A stretch of DNA of 64,000 nt from Clostridium cellulovorans 743B. Lineage in GTDB: Bacteria; Bacillota; Clostridia; Clostridiales; Clostridiaceae. The position numbers and the translations under genes were made by a program. The stretch spans positions 62,001 through 126,000 of the forward strand of contig NC_014393.1 of assembly GCF_000145275.1 (NCBI RefSeq), written 5' to 3'. The first letter of the stretch is position 1. Every line of letters begins with the position of its first letter. Under the pieces are notes generated by a model. That model had not been told where the DNA came from and did no database searches. It worked only from the letters and a program-made list of their open reading frames with translations. Positions 1 to 8,913 of the stretch are shown one piece after another.

Positions 1-1177
1 GTTAATACTTGGTGTAACTGCTTATATAAAAGAATCAGGAGATATGGGAATATTAGATGAAATAGTTCCATTTGATAATGATCTTAACAACACAGCTACA
101 TTAATGGGCCACTTAAAAGTATCCTTTGACCATGTTATAAATAATCGTGGACCTCATGGCTTACCTTTAATAGGAAGAGCTGACTGGAATGACTGCTTAA
201 ACTTAAATTGTTTCTCAGCTACTCCAGGAGAATCATTCCAAACTACTGAAAACAAAGAAGGTGGAGTTGCTGAATCTGTTCTTATTGCAGGGATGTTTGT
301 ATTCATAGGTAAAGAATACGTTGCACTTTGCAAAGAAATTGGTGATTTAGAAGAAGCAGCAAGAGCTCAAAAACATATAGATGAAATGACTGAGGCTGTA
401 TTAACTCACGGTTATGATGGAGAATGGTTCTTAAGAGCTTATGACTTCTACGGAAATAAAATCGGAAGTAATGAAAATGAAGAAGGAAAAATCTTCATCG
501 AGTCTCAAGGCTTCTGCGTTATGGGTGGAATCGGTGTAGAAAATGGTCTTGCAGAAAAAGCTATGAACTCAGTTATCGAAAGATTAGATACTAAGTATGG
601 TATAGTTTTAAATAATCCTGCATTTACAAAGTATCATTTAGAAATGGGCGAAATAACAAGTTACCCAGAAGGTTACAAAGAAAATGCTGGTATCTTCTGT
701 CACAACAACCCATGGATAGCATGTGCTGAAACTGTAATAGGCCGTGGAGATAGAGCATTTGAAGTTTATAGAAAGATAGCACCAGCATACCTTGAAGAAA
801 TAAGTGATATACACAAAACAGAGCCATATGTATACTCACAAATGGTTGCGGGTAAAGATGCTGTTAGATTTGGTGAAGCTAAGAACTCTTGGTTAACTGG
901 AACAGCTGCTTGGAACTTCATAACCATTTCTCAATGGATACTAGGTATCAAACCAGATTATCAAGGTTTAAGAATAGATCCATGTATACCAAAAGATTGG
1001 GAAGGTTACAGCATATCAAGAAAATTCAAAGGTGCTCAATATGATATCGTAATTAAGAACCCTAACAAAGTTTGCAAGGGTGTTGCTTCAATAACTGTTG
1101 ATGGAAAAGCAATCGAAGGAAACATAGTGCCAACCTTTGAAGGTGGAGTTCATTCAGTTGAAGTTGTAATGGGATAA
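1..1177 (+). CDS. Cellobiose phosphorylase (GH94), 5' end outside window
   Basis: The reading frame is open from the first bases, so this is the C-terminal part of a longer protein (GH94 enzymes are about 800 residues; about 390 are visible). The enzyme splits cellobiose with phosphate into glucose 1-phosphate and glucose in the cytoplasm. The visible part holds the (alpha/alpha)6 barrel, with the GRADWNDCLNL motif near nt 173-205 that carries the family's general-acid Asp, then FQTTENKEGGVAESV, and late in the protein NSWLTGTAAW and the C-terminal beta domain. No signal peptide can be judged. A terminator follows at 1225. It is the first of several glycan-degrading genes, consistent with phosphorolysis of the glucan backbone. 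A chitobiose phosphorylase is a less likely alternative. Confidence 0.9.
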   Translation, partial: LILGVTAYIKESGDMGILDEIVPFDNDLNNTATLMGHLKVSFDHVINNRGPHGLPLIGRADWNDCLNLNCFSATPGESFQTTENKEGGVAESVLIAGMFVFIGKEYVALCKEIGDLEEAARAQKHIDEMTEAVLTHGYDGEWFLRAYDFYGNKIGSNENEEGKIFIESQGFCVMGGIGVENGLAEKAMNSVIERLDTKYGIVLNNPAFTKYHLEMGEITSYPEGYKENAGIFCHNNPWIACAETVIGRGDRAFEVYRKIAPAYLEEISDIHKTEPYVYSQMVAGKDAVRFGEAKNSWLTGTAAWNFITISQWILGIKPDYQGLRIDPCIPKDWEGYSISRKFKGAQYDIVIKNPNKVCKGVASITVDGKAIEGNIVPTFEGGVHSVEVVMG

Positions 1178-1224
1178 TTATTTATCACATATAATAATAT
1201 ATAATTTTTATTTTTAAAGAGGAA

Positions 1225-1265
1225 GCTTCTTATATGTTTTACTATATAAGAAGCATGTCCTTTTT
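1225..1265 (+). terminator. Intrinsic terminator after cellobiose phosphorylase
   Basis: Perfect 11-bp stem, GCTTCTTATAT (1225-1235) with ATATAAGAAGC (1244-1254), 8-nt loop, followed by a short T-rich run (CCTTTTT). Confidence 0.8.
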
Positions 1266-1320
1266 ACTAAGAGATATATATGGTATTTTAATATGCTTTT
1301 TTATATTAAGATACTAAGGT

Positions 1321-1366
1321 ATAATAATATAGTTAAGTATAATAATATACTTAACTATATTATTAT
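1321..1366. repeat. Perfect 20-bp inverted repeat upstream of the PAP2 gene
   Basis: The arms 1321-1340 and 1347-1366 are exact reverse complements, separated by the 6-nt loop AATAAT. The arms are A/T only except for one central GTTAAG/CTTAAC block. The element lies about 64 nt before the PAP2 start. There is no T-run beyond what the arm itself supplies, so a terminator is not obvious; an operator or an mRNA leader hairpin is possible. Confidence 0.6.
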
Positions 1367-1429
1367 AATGAATTTAGAGGTCACATCTTTGATTTGTCAT
1401 TCATTAGAGAACTTGAAAGAGGTGTATCT

Positions 1430-2080
1430 ATGGAGAAATTTAAGGCTGCACTTAAGCATAGTTGGATATTTTTTGTTTATGCAGCAGTAGGATTAATTTA
1501 CGAGGTTGTGAATAGACCTTGGGGAGAGGTAAGAAATATTTCTACCGCATTAGATGCGAATATACCCTTTATTAAGGAATTTATTATTCCGTATATGTCT
1601 TGGCATTTATTCACGGTAGGCTGTGGAATATATCTTCTATTTAAAGATAGACGAAATTATTACAAGTCCATGTATAGCGTAATAATTGGTTTAATAATTT
1701 GTTATGCAACTTATATTGTTTTTCAAACTACGGTTCCGAGACCTACAGTTGTGGGAGACGATATCTTATCACAATTTGTAAGAAAGATGTACAGTCATGA
1801 TAAGCCAATGAACTGTTTTCCTAGTATACATGTGTATACAACCGTGCTTTTTACTTATTTTATTTTAATAACAAATAGATTAAAAAAATATCAAATAGCT
1901 ATGATGGTAACATGGGCAGTCTCTATAGTACTATCAACTCTTTTTGTAAAGCAACATGTAATCTTAGATGTAGTTGGAGCATGTGCTCTAGTTTATGCTT
2001 GCGTAGGACTAGTTAATTGGTTTGAGGCAAGGAATGATGTTAAGATAAACAATACTGTTGAGAATGAAGGTCAAGTTTAA
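1430..2080 (+). CDS. PAP2-superfamily membrane phosphatase
   Basis: A 217-residue integral membrane protein with about five hydrophobic segments. The PAP2 motifs are present: TVPRP (motif 1 arginine), CFPSIHVYTT (motif 2, PSIH in place of the usual PSGH) and KQHVILDVVGA (motif 3, H...D). The PSIH form resembles the inositolphosphotransferase-like branch of the superfamily, so the substrate could be a lipid phosphate or a phospholipid head group; I cannot tell which. The ATG at 1430 is chosen because AGAGGTG lies just upstream; a TTG at 1394 in the same frame has no ribosome-binding site. The gene interrupts the sugar cluster and has its own terminator, so it may be functionally unrelated to it. 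Confidence 0.8.
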   Translation: MEKFKAALKHSWIFFVYAAVGLIYEVVNRPWGEVRNISTALDANIPFIKEFIIPYMSWHLFTVGCGIYLLFKDRRNYYKSMYSVIIGLIICYATYIVFQTTVPRPTVVGDDILSQFVRKMYSHDKPMNCFPSIHVYTTVLFTYFILITNRLKKYQIAMMVTWAVSIVLSTLFVKQHVILDVVGACALVYACVGLVNWFEARNDVKINNTVENEGQV

Positions 2081-2142
2081 TCATATCAATATTTAGGCTT
2101 TGATTTAAGAATTATGTATGTTTATTTAGAATAGAAAATAAT

Positions 2143-2187
2143 AAAAAAAGACAAGTTCTGCAATATTTCAGGAGTTGTCTTTTTTTT
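2143..2187 (+). terminator. Intrinsic terminator after PAP2 gene
   Basis: AAAAAAAGACAA (2143-2154) pairs with TTGTCTTTTTTT (2175-2186); the 3' arm supplies a strong T-run. Confidence 0.85.
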
Positions 2188-2289
2188 ATGTAATTTCAAA
2201 AAATACAACATAAATTTCTAACGTAAAACAAAAAATATAATGGTTATAAGCTACTCTAATTTTTATAGTAGTTTATATAGAAAAATCAT

Positions 2290-2320
2290 GGTATACGATT
2301 ACATGGTTATAAACTATAAT
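2290..2320 (+). promoter_or_regulatory. Shared regulon promoter element, copy 1 (alpha-xylosidase)
   Basis: GGTATACGATTACATGG begins at 2290 and TATAAT lies at 2315-2320, exactly 25 nt after the first G. The same element at the same distance from TATAAT precedes the binding-protein gene (10486) and the permease genes (12446). No good TTGACA stands at -35; the GGTATACG block occupies that place. This fits an activator- or repressor-controlled promoter. Confidence 0.7.
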
Positions 2321-2358
2321 TTAAATAATCATTATTAAGCTACGAGAGGAGTATGATT

Positions 2359-4710
2359 ATGAAATTTAGTAATGGATTTTGGTTAAATAGGGAAGGTGTG
2401 GCATCCTTTAGTCCAGAAGAAGTATATAGCACAAGTGTTAAGGGGAATGTAATAACATTAAATACACCGACTCATAAAATAAACCATCGTGGTGATACAT
2501 TGCAAGGACCTAATATTACTATAAAAATTTCCTCACCTATTCCAGATGTAATAAGGGTACAATCATTTCATTATATGGGAATAGTAGATAGAGGACCTAA
2601 ATTTGAAATCAATAATTGTACAGATACAAAGTTTGACATAGTAGAAGATGAAACAACAATTAAATTAACTAGTGGGAATCTTAATGTTAAAATAGATAAA
2701 AAAAAATGGAAGATGGAATTCCTCAATAAAGAAGAAAGATTAACATATAGCGGATGGAGAGATCTATCTTACGTTAAGGAAAACTTCAGAGGTATCGCCT
2801 ATGACAAGGGAGCTCTTGAAGATACATATATGAGGGAACAATTAAATCTTTCTGTCGGAGAACTTATATACGGATTAGGGGAAAGGTTTACACCATTTGT
2901 TAAAAATGGTCAGACAGTAGAGACTTGGAATGAAGATGGTGGTACAAGTGGAGAACAATCATATAAGAGCATTCCTTTCTATATATCAAACAAAGGATAT
3001 GGCGTATTTGTAAATAGTTCAGATAAAGTTTCTTTTGAAGTTGGAACAGATAAGGTTACGAAGGTTCAGTTCGCAGTTCCAGGTGAAAGTTTAGATTATT
3101 TCATAATAAATGGACCATCAATGAAGGAAGTGTTAGAAAGATACACTACACTTACTGGAAAGCCAGCTCTTCCACCAGCATGGAGCTTTGGATTATGGCT
3201 AACAACATCATTTACAACAAATTATGATGAAGAAACAGTAACAAGCTTCGTAGATGGAATGGCAGAAAGAGATCTTCCATTACATGTATTTCATTTTGAC
3301 TGTTTCTGGATGAAGGATTTCAATTGGACGGATTTAGAATGGGATTCAAGAGTATTCCCGGATCCAGAAGGTATGCTTAAGCGGTTAAAAGAAAAAGGTT
3401 TAAGAATATGTGTATGGATTAACCCATACATAGCACAAGAATCAAGCATGTTTCAAGAAGGAATGGATAATGGATACTTAATTAAGAGACCGAATGGAGA
3501 CGTTTGGCAATGGGATATGTGGCAACCAGGAATGGCTATAGTAGATTTCACAAATCCTGCAGCATGCAGATGGTTTGCTGATAAGCTAGAAGCTTTACTT
3601 GATATGGGTGTAGATTGCTTTAAAACAGATTTCGGCGAAAGAATACCAACAGAAGTAACTTACTTTGATGGTTCAGACCCTGTAAAAATGCATAATTACT
3701 ATACTTATCTATATAACAAAGTAGTATTTGATGTACTTGAAAAGAAACGTGGTAAAGATGAAGCTGTATTATTTGCGAGATCAGCTACAGTGGGAGGACA
3801 ACAATTCCCTGTTCATTGGGGAGGAGATTGTTCAGCAAACTACGAATCAATGGCTGAAAGTTTAAGAGGCGGATTATCCTTAACAATGTCTGGTTTTGGA
3901 TTTTGGAGTCATGATATCGGCGGATTTGAAAGTACTTCTACAGAAGATGTTTACAAACGTTGGGCAGCATTTGGATTACTTTCTTCTCACAGCCGTCTAC
4001 ATGGAAGTTCTTCTTATAGAGTTCCATGGTTATATGGAGAAGAAGCAGTCGATGTAGTAAGACATTTTACAAAGCTTAAAGCTAGTTTAATGCCATATAT
4101 CTTTAATGAAGCTTATAAGACTTCGAAGACAGGTATTCCTTCGATGAGAAGTATGGTTTTAGAATTCCAAGATGATCCAGCGATAGGATATTTAGATCGT
4201 CAATATATGTTTGGTGATTCTATTCTAGTTGCACCAATTTTCAACGAGCAAGGTGTAGCAAATTACTACCTTCCAAAAGGAACTTGGACTAACTTCTTTA
4301 CTGGTGAAAAAGTTGACGGTGGATCATGGAGAAAAGAGACTCATGATTATATGAGTATTCCACTTATGGTTCGTCCAAACTCGATAATTGCTGTTGGTAG
4401 CGAAAACAGAAAGTCAGATTATGATTTTGCACAAGATGTAACTTTAAAAGTTTATGAACTAGAAGAGGGAAAGGGTGCAAGTGCTACAGTTAGATCTATG
4501 AATAGTGAAGTTGCACTTGAAGTTTCGGCAATGCTTTCTAAAGGGGAAATAACTATTGATGCTAAGGGGGTTGGTAAACCATGGTCTCTAGTATTAGTAG
4601 GAGTTCAAAATGTTGAAGTTGTTGAGGGTGGGTCTTTCGTAATAGAAGGATCAGATACAAAGATATTTCCATCAAGCAATGTAGGAAAATTAGTTATTAA
4701 ATTAAAATAA
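2359..4710 (+). CDS. yicI: Alpha-xylosidase, GH31 (YicI type)
   Basis: Cytoplasmic exo-enzyme that releases alpha-1,6-linked xylose from the non-reducing end of xyloglucan oligosaccharides. The protein has 783 residues, close to E. coli YicI, whose N-terminus (MKISDGNW) it also resembles. Visible GH31 landmarks are the nucleophile Asp in FKTDFGERIP (codon 3628-3630) and the acid/base Asp in PVHWGGDC (codon 3826-3828), both in the form typical of YicI rather than alpha-glucosidases. No signal peptide is seen. GAGAGGAG lies 7 nt before the ATG at 2359 and runs into the in-frame ATG at 2353, so 2359 is the better start. The gene has its own regulon promoter at 2290. Confidence 0.93.
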   Translation: MKFSNGFWLNREGVASFSPEEVYSTSVKGNVITLNTPTHKINHRGDTLQGPNITIKISSPIPDVIRVQSFHYMGIVDRGPKFEINNCTDTKFDIVEDETTIKLTSGNLNVKIDKKKWKMEFLNKEERLTYSGWRDLSYVKENFRGIAYDKGALEDTYMREQLNLSVGELIYGLGERFTPFVKNGQTVETWNEDGGTSGEQSYKSIPFYISNKGYGVFVNSSDKVSFEVGTDKVTKVQFAVPGESLDYFIINGPSMKEVLERYTTLTGKPALPPAWSFGLWLTTSFTTNYDEETVTSFVDGMAERDLPLHVFHFDCFWMKDFNWTDLEWDSRVFPDPEGMLKRLKEKGLRICVWINPYIAQESSMFQEGMDNGYLIKRPNGDVWQWDMWQPGMAIVDFTNPAACRWFADKLEALLDMGVDCFKTDFGERIPTEVTYFDGSDPVKMHNYYTYLYNKVVFDVLEKKRGKDEAVLFARSATVGGQQFPVHWGGDCSANYESMAESLRGGLSLTMSGFGFWSHDIGGFESTSTEDVYKRWAAFGLLSSHSRLHGSSSYRVPWLYGEEAVDVVRHFTKLKASLMPYIFNEAYKTSKTGIPSMRSMVLEFQDDPAIGYLDRQYMFGDSILVAPIFNEQGVANYYLPKGTWTNFFTGEKVDGGSWRKETHDYMSIPLMVRPNSIIAVGSENRKSDYDFAQDVTLKVYELEEGKGASATVRSMNSEVALEVSAMLSKGEITIDAKGVGKPWSLVLVGVQNVEVVEGGSFVIEGSDTKIFPSSNVGKLVIKLK

Positions 4711-4743
4711 ATTTTATTAGAAATATGAGAACTTTATTTATAT

Positions 4744-4832
4744 AAAAAGCAGGAGGAAATCTACCTGTGAAAATCTTTCACTTGAGAAATTAGAGTAAAG
4801 GATTATCTAGGGATGAAGACTTCTGCTTTTTT
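4744..4832 (+). terminator. Long terminator-like structure between GH31 and GH3 genes
   Basis: AAAAAGCAGGAG (4744-4755) pairs with CTTCTGCTTTTT (4820-4831) with one G-U pair, and the 3' arm ends in a T-run. The 64-nt loop is unusually long and holds a second perfect hairpin, GTGAAA-ATC-TTTCAC (4767-4781). It could be a plain terminator or an attenuator ahead of the GH3 gene. I recognise no known riboswitch in it. Confidence 0.55.
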
Positions 4833-4873
4833 ATATAATCTAGATAGCATAAAAAATAGAGAGGTACATGCTT

Positions 4874-6937
4874 ATGGATATAGGAAATAAAATAAAAGAA
4901 TTGATAGAAATGATGACACTTGAGGAAAAGGTTGCAATGATCCACGGTAATGGTCTTTTCAAAACGGGAGGGGTACCAAGGTTAGGGATTCCCCCACTGA
5001 TAATGTCTGATGGACCAATGGGAGTTAGACGTGATTTTTATGACGATAACTGGATTGCTATCAATAATACTGATGATTTTGTCACATATCTTCCAAGCAA
5101 TACAGCATTGGCTGCTACTTGGAATATTAATCTTGCCTATAAAGCTGGTCAAGTATTAGGGAATGAAGCAAGAGGTAGAGGTAAAGACGTAATCTTAGCA
5201 CCAGGAGTTAATATATTAAGAAGTCCAGTGTGTGGAAGAAATTATGAGTATATAAGTGAAGATCCATATTTAACAGCTAGGATGGCGGTAGCAATTATAA
5301 AAGGTATCCAAGAAAATGATGTTGCAGCCTGTGTTAAACATTTTGCTGTTAACAATCAAGAAACGAACAGGTTAAAAATTGATGTAGATGTAGATGATAG
5401 AGCATTAAGAGAAATTTATTTTCCAGCTTTTGATGCAGCAATTAATGAAGCAGATCCTTATACATTGATGGGGGCATATAACAAATTAAGGGGAATCCAT
5501 GCATCTCATAGTGATTACCTGCTGAATAGGGTCTTAAAAGGTGAATGGAATTATGGAGGTGTTGTAATTTCTGACTGGGGTGCAGTTCATGATACTTATG
5601 AAGCAGTTTATAATGGGCTTGATATAGAAATGAATGTTACTACTAATTTTACTGAATATTTTATGGCTGATCCATTGATTAAAGAAGTTAATGAAGGAAA
5701 GATAGAAGAAAAGTCTCTTGATGATAAAATTTCAAGAATTCTTAAGCTTATGTTTAAGCTAAAAATGTTTGATGATAATCGGTATGACGGAGAATATAAT
5801 ACTTTAGAACATAAACAGAGGGTTTTAGAGATTGCAAGAGAATCTATAACATTGTTAAAGAATGAAGGAAAACTCTTACCGTTGGACAGAAAAAAGATAA
5901 AGAGATTAGTAGTAATAGGAGAAAATGGTGATAGGATTCATTCGCCAGGTGGAGATAGTGCTGCAATTAAAGCATTATATGAAGTGACCCCTCTTTCTGG
6001 TATACGCATGAAATTTGGGGGAAATACAAAAATAGAATATTTCAAGGGTTATTCTTCAGAAGAAAAAGATAACGATAAAATTCTCTTTGATGAAGCTGTA
6101 ATAGCTGCAAAGGGGGCTGATGCAGTTGTGTTTGTTGGAGGTATAAATCATGACTTTGATACTGAAGGATTCGATAAGCCAGATTTAGTTTTGCCTTATG
6201 GGCAAGACGATTTAATTAAAGAACTTCTTAAAGTAAATAAAAATACTGTAGTAGTTATGATATGTGGCACACCAGTTGAAATGAGTCAATGGTTAGATAT
6301 GGCACCCGCAGTTATTCATAGTTCCTATGCAGGAATGGAAGGAGGAACTGCCTTAGCAGAAGTTTTACTTGGCAATGTCAATCCATCAGGGAAGCTTCCA
6401 GTGACATTTCCTAAAACTTTAATGGATTCACCAGCACATAAAATTGGAGAATTCCCAGGAGAGCAAACAGTTCATTATAAAGAAGGATTATATGTAGGCT
6501 ATAGATACTTTGATACTTATAAAGTCGAACCTTTATTCTGTTTTGGACATGGATTATCTTATACAACCTTTGAATATAGTGACATGGAGGTTTCTAAGGA
6601 AGAAAAAGATAATGATATTAAAGTAATAGCAACATTTAAGGTTAAAAATACTGGAACTGTTGCAGGTGCCGAAGTTATTCAAGGTTATGTAAGAGATACA
6701 GAATCACAACTTGAAAGACCTGAAAAGGAACTAAAAGCTTTTGCTAAGGTGTTTTTACAACCACAGGAAATAAAATCGGTAGAATTAGAATTTGATAAAA
6801 AATCTTTTGCATATTACAACAACGAAGAAGCAATATGGGTATGTGAAGAGGGAAATTTTGAGTTGTTAATAGCAGCATCTTCCCAAGATATTAGATTAAA
6901 AGATAATGTTAGTATATATAAGACTATAAAATATTAA
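4874..6937 (+). CDS. Beta-glucosidase, GH3 family
   Basis: A 687-residue protein that hydrolyses beta-linked glucose from cello- or xyloglucan-derived oligosaccharides. Domain order is the GH3 N-terminal barrel (about 1-300), the alpha/beta sandwich (about 320-540) and the C-terminal fibronectin-like domain (about 580-680). Visible motifs are SDGPMGVR near the N-terminus, KHFAVNNQE, and the nucleophile Asp in VVISDWGAV (codon 5573-5575). There is no signal peptide, so it should act on imported sugar. The ATG at 4874 is preferred because GAGAGG lies about 9 nt upstream; the ATG at 4868 is too close. Some GH3 proteins are beta-xylosidases, so the exact sugar is inferred from context. Confidence 0.88.
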   Translation: MDIGNKIKELIEMMTLEEKVAMIHGNGLFKTGGVPRLGIPPLIMSDGPMGVRRDFYDDNWIAINNTDDFVTYLPSNTALAATWNINLAYKAGQVLGNEARGRGKDVILAPGVNILRSPVCGRNYEYISEDPYLTARMAVAIIKGIQENDVAACVKHFAVNNQETNRLKIDVDVDDRALREIYFPAFDAAINEADPYTLMGAYNKLRGIHASHSDYLLNRVLKGEWNYGGVVISDWGAVHDTYEAVYNGLDIEMNVTTNFTEYFMADPLIKEVNEGKIEEKSLDDKISRILKLMFKLKMFDDNRYDGEYNTLEHKQRVLEIARESITLLKNEGKLLPLDRKKIKRLVVIGENGDRIHSPGGDSAAIKALYEVTPLSGIRMKFGGNTKIEYFKGYSSEEKDNDKILFDEAVIAAKGADAVVFVGGINHDFDTEGFDKPDLVLPYGQDDLIKELLKVNKNTVVVMICGTPVEMSQWLDMAPAVIHSSYAGMEGGTALAEVLLGNVNPSGKLPVTFPKTLMDSPAHKIGEFPGEQTVHYKEGLYVGYRYFDTYKVEPLFCFGHGLSYTTFEYSDMEVSKEEKDNDIKVIATFKVKNTGTVAGAEVIQGYVRDTESQLERPEKELKAFAKVFLQPQEIKSVELEFDKKSFAYYNNEEAIWVCEEGNFELLIAASSQDIRLKDNVSIYKTIKY

Positions 6938-6973
6938 GAAAAAACTTTTAGTAGAACAGTTATAATTGTAAAA

Positions 6974-7013
6974 GATGGTTCTCTATACTGATTTTTATCA
7001 ATAGAGTTCCACT
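6974..7013 (+). terminator. Weak terminator-like hairpin after GH3 gene
   Basis: TGGTTCTCTAT pairs with ATAGAGTTCCA with an internal TT/TT mismatch, followed by CTTTTTAC. It is the only candidate terminator between the GH3 gene and the kinase gene. Confidence 0.4.
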
Positions 7014-7040
7014 TTTTACTGCCTAGAATTAAAAAAATGT

Positions 7041-7068
7041 TTGAGAAAAGAGTGAATTATGATAATAT
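7041..7068 (+). promoter_or_regulatory. Promoter of the sensor kinase/regulator pair
   Basis: TTGAGA (7041-7046), 16-nt spacer, TAATAT (7063-7068). It looks like an ordinary vegetative promoter and lacks the GGTATACG element found before the structural genes. Confidence 0.5.
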
Positions 7069-7145
7069 AGCAATAAGAAAATATTTGTAAAATTTATCGG
7101 TATTGAGTGTGATAAGTCGTAATATCTTAGAAAGGATATTTAATA

Positions 7146-8903
7146 ATGAAAAGCCTAAAAATATTTAAAAAAGTAATTAGTAATATGAGAATAAGAAATA
7201 GGCTTATGGCAATTTATGTGATTGCAGGTTTGATACCATTATTGCTAGTTGGGACATACTTAACAATAAGTACGAGAAATATAGTAAGGGAACGGGCTGT
7301 ATCAGAAGCAGAAGCAAATTCTGACAGAATTGTTGATAGAATTAAAGAAATTACTGATCTAGCTTCTGATGTTTCAGAATTATTATATGTGGACAAGAGA
7401 TTGCAAAGTTTAGTAACAACTCAGTATAATGAAAAAGATAGAAGTTTGATACTTGAGGATTATGAACAATATACGACAATAACCGAATACATGAATTATT
7501 ATGCGTCTATTGATGATATAATTTTATATGTAAAAAATGAGACTGTACTTGATTGGTCTATTGTTAAGGTAACAGATCGAATAGCAGCACAACCTTGGTA
7601 TCAAAAAACCATAAAAAATGGCGCAAAAATAACTTGGCAGTACGTTTACGATGAATATCTGGATAAATATAATTTAGCATTGCATAGAGTGATAAAGAAT
7701 GATAATGGCAATGAAATTGGTGTGCTTCAGATAAAAGTTACAGAACAACCATTAAAAAATATAATACAGGATGAACCCTTTGATACATTTATAATATTAA
7801 ATGATGAGGTGATTATTTCCAACGACAAAAGGACTGAAGACGTATCAATAGCTAATATAAATTACAAAGATAATGGAATTAGTTATATTGAGTATGGAAA
7901 TGAAAAAATAGTTGCCATAAGCAGAAATATTACATCTAATGAAATAAACAGCATTAAAGTAGTAAGTATGATACCTTTAAATAAAATATATAGACAGTCA
8001 GACTTAAAAAGCGCTACAGGATTTGCTATTATTTTCATAAGTATGGCTATTTCTATAATTATAATCTTTAAATTTTCAAATAATTTTAGTAAAAGGGTTA
8101 TAGTATTTAAAGGTGAGATGCATAAGGTAGTAAGTGGTGATTTCGAAATAATTAAGACGTTAGAAGGTGATGATGAAATTGCTGAACTTTATGATGATTT
8201 ATATAAGATGATAGACAGTATTCAGCTTTTGATTAATCAAGTGTATGTAGAAAAAATTCAAAAAGAGCAACTTGCATCAAAACAGAAAGATGTTGAATTT
8301 AAAATGTTAGCAAGTCAAATAAATCCCCACTTTTTATATAATACTTTGGAAACAATAAGGATGAAAGCTTATTGCAATGAACAATACGAAATTGCTGAGA
8401 TTGTAAAAATATTAGCAAAAATTATGAGAAGAAACTTAGAAATAAATGATAATCTTGTTTCTTTAGAATCAGAAATTACTATGATTAAGAATTATTTAAA
8501 GATACAGAAGTTTAGGTTTGGGGATAGGATAACCTATGATATTAATATTGAATGTAATATAGATGATTATTATGTACTTCCATTATTATTTCAACCAGTA
8601 GTTGAAAATGCTTTTGTTCATGGATTCGAACATAAGCAAGGTATAGGTGAAATTAAAATTATAATAAGCAAAGATGAAAATCGACTAATTTTTTCTATAC
8701 GTGATAATGGCGTTGGAATAAGTCCAGAAACATTGGAGAACCTAAGGGCAAGTATTAGTAATATTAATTATAAAGGTAAAAGTATTGGATTAAATAATGT
8801 TAATCATAGAATTAAAATATATTATGGCGATGAATATGGGGTTGAAATTTTTAGTGGATTAGAAGTTGGCACAGAAGTGAAAATATATTTACCAATAAAC
8901 TAG
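7146..8903 (+). CDS. YesM-type sensor histidine kinase
   Basis: Membrane sensor of 585 residues. A first membrane segment (about 20-42) and a second (about 290-311) enclose an extracytoplasmic sensing domain. A HAMP linker (about 312-365) and the His_kinase/HATPase core follow. The phosphoacceptor is His395 in QINPHFLYNTLE, the hallmark of the LytS/YesM class; the ATPase has PVVENAFVHG and RDNGVGI. GAAAGGAT precedes the ATG. The stop is 10 nt before the regulator start, so the two genes are co-transcribed. Kinases of this class usually sense an oligosaccharide or its binding protein and control a neighbouring ABC importer, which fits the genes on both sides. Confidence 0.92.
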   Translation: MKSLKIFKKVISNMRIRNRLMAIYVIAGLIPLLLVGTYLTISTRNIVRERAVSEAEANSDRIVDRIKEITDLASDVSELLYVDKRLQSLVTTQYNEKDRSLILEDYEQYTTITEYMNYYASIDDIILYVKNETVLDWSIVKVTDRIAAQPWYQKTIKNGAKITWQYVYDEYLDKYNLALHRVIKNDNGNEIGVLQIKVTEQPLKNIIQDEPFDTFIILNDEVIISNDKRTEDVSIANINYKDNGISYIEYGNEKIVAISRNITSNEINSIKVVSMIPLNKIYRQSDLKSATGFAIIFISMAISIIIIFKFSNNFSKRVIVFKGEMHKVVSGDFEIIKTLEGDDEIAELYDDLYKMIDSIQLLINQVYVEKIQKEQLASKQKDVEFKMLASQINPHFLYNTLETIRMKAYCNEQYEIAEIVKILAKIMRRNLEINDNLVSLESEITMIKNYLKIQKFRFGDRITYDINIECNIDDYYVLPLLFQPVVENAFVHGFEHKQGIGEIKIIISKDENRLIFSIRDNGVGISPETLENLRASISNINYKGKSIGLNNVNHRIKIYYGDEYGVEIFSGLEVGTEVKIYLPIN

Positions 8904-8913
8904 GAGGAAGACT

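Noticed and set aside
1394..1429. TTG start for the PAP2 gene
   Set aside because: No ribosome-binding site before it; AGAGGTG lies directly before the ATG at 1430.
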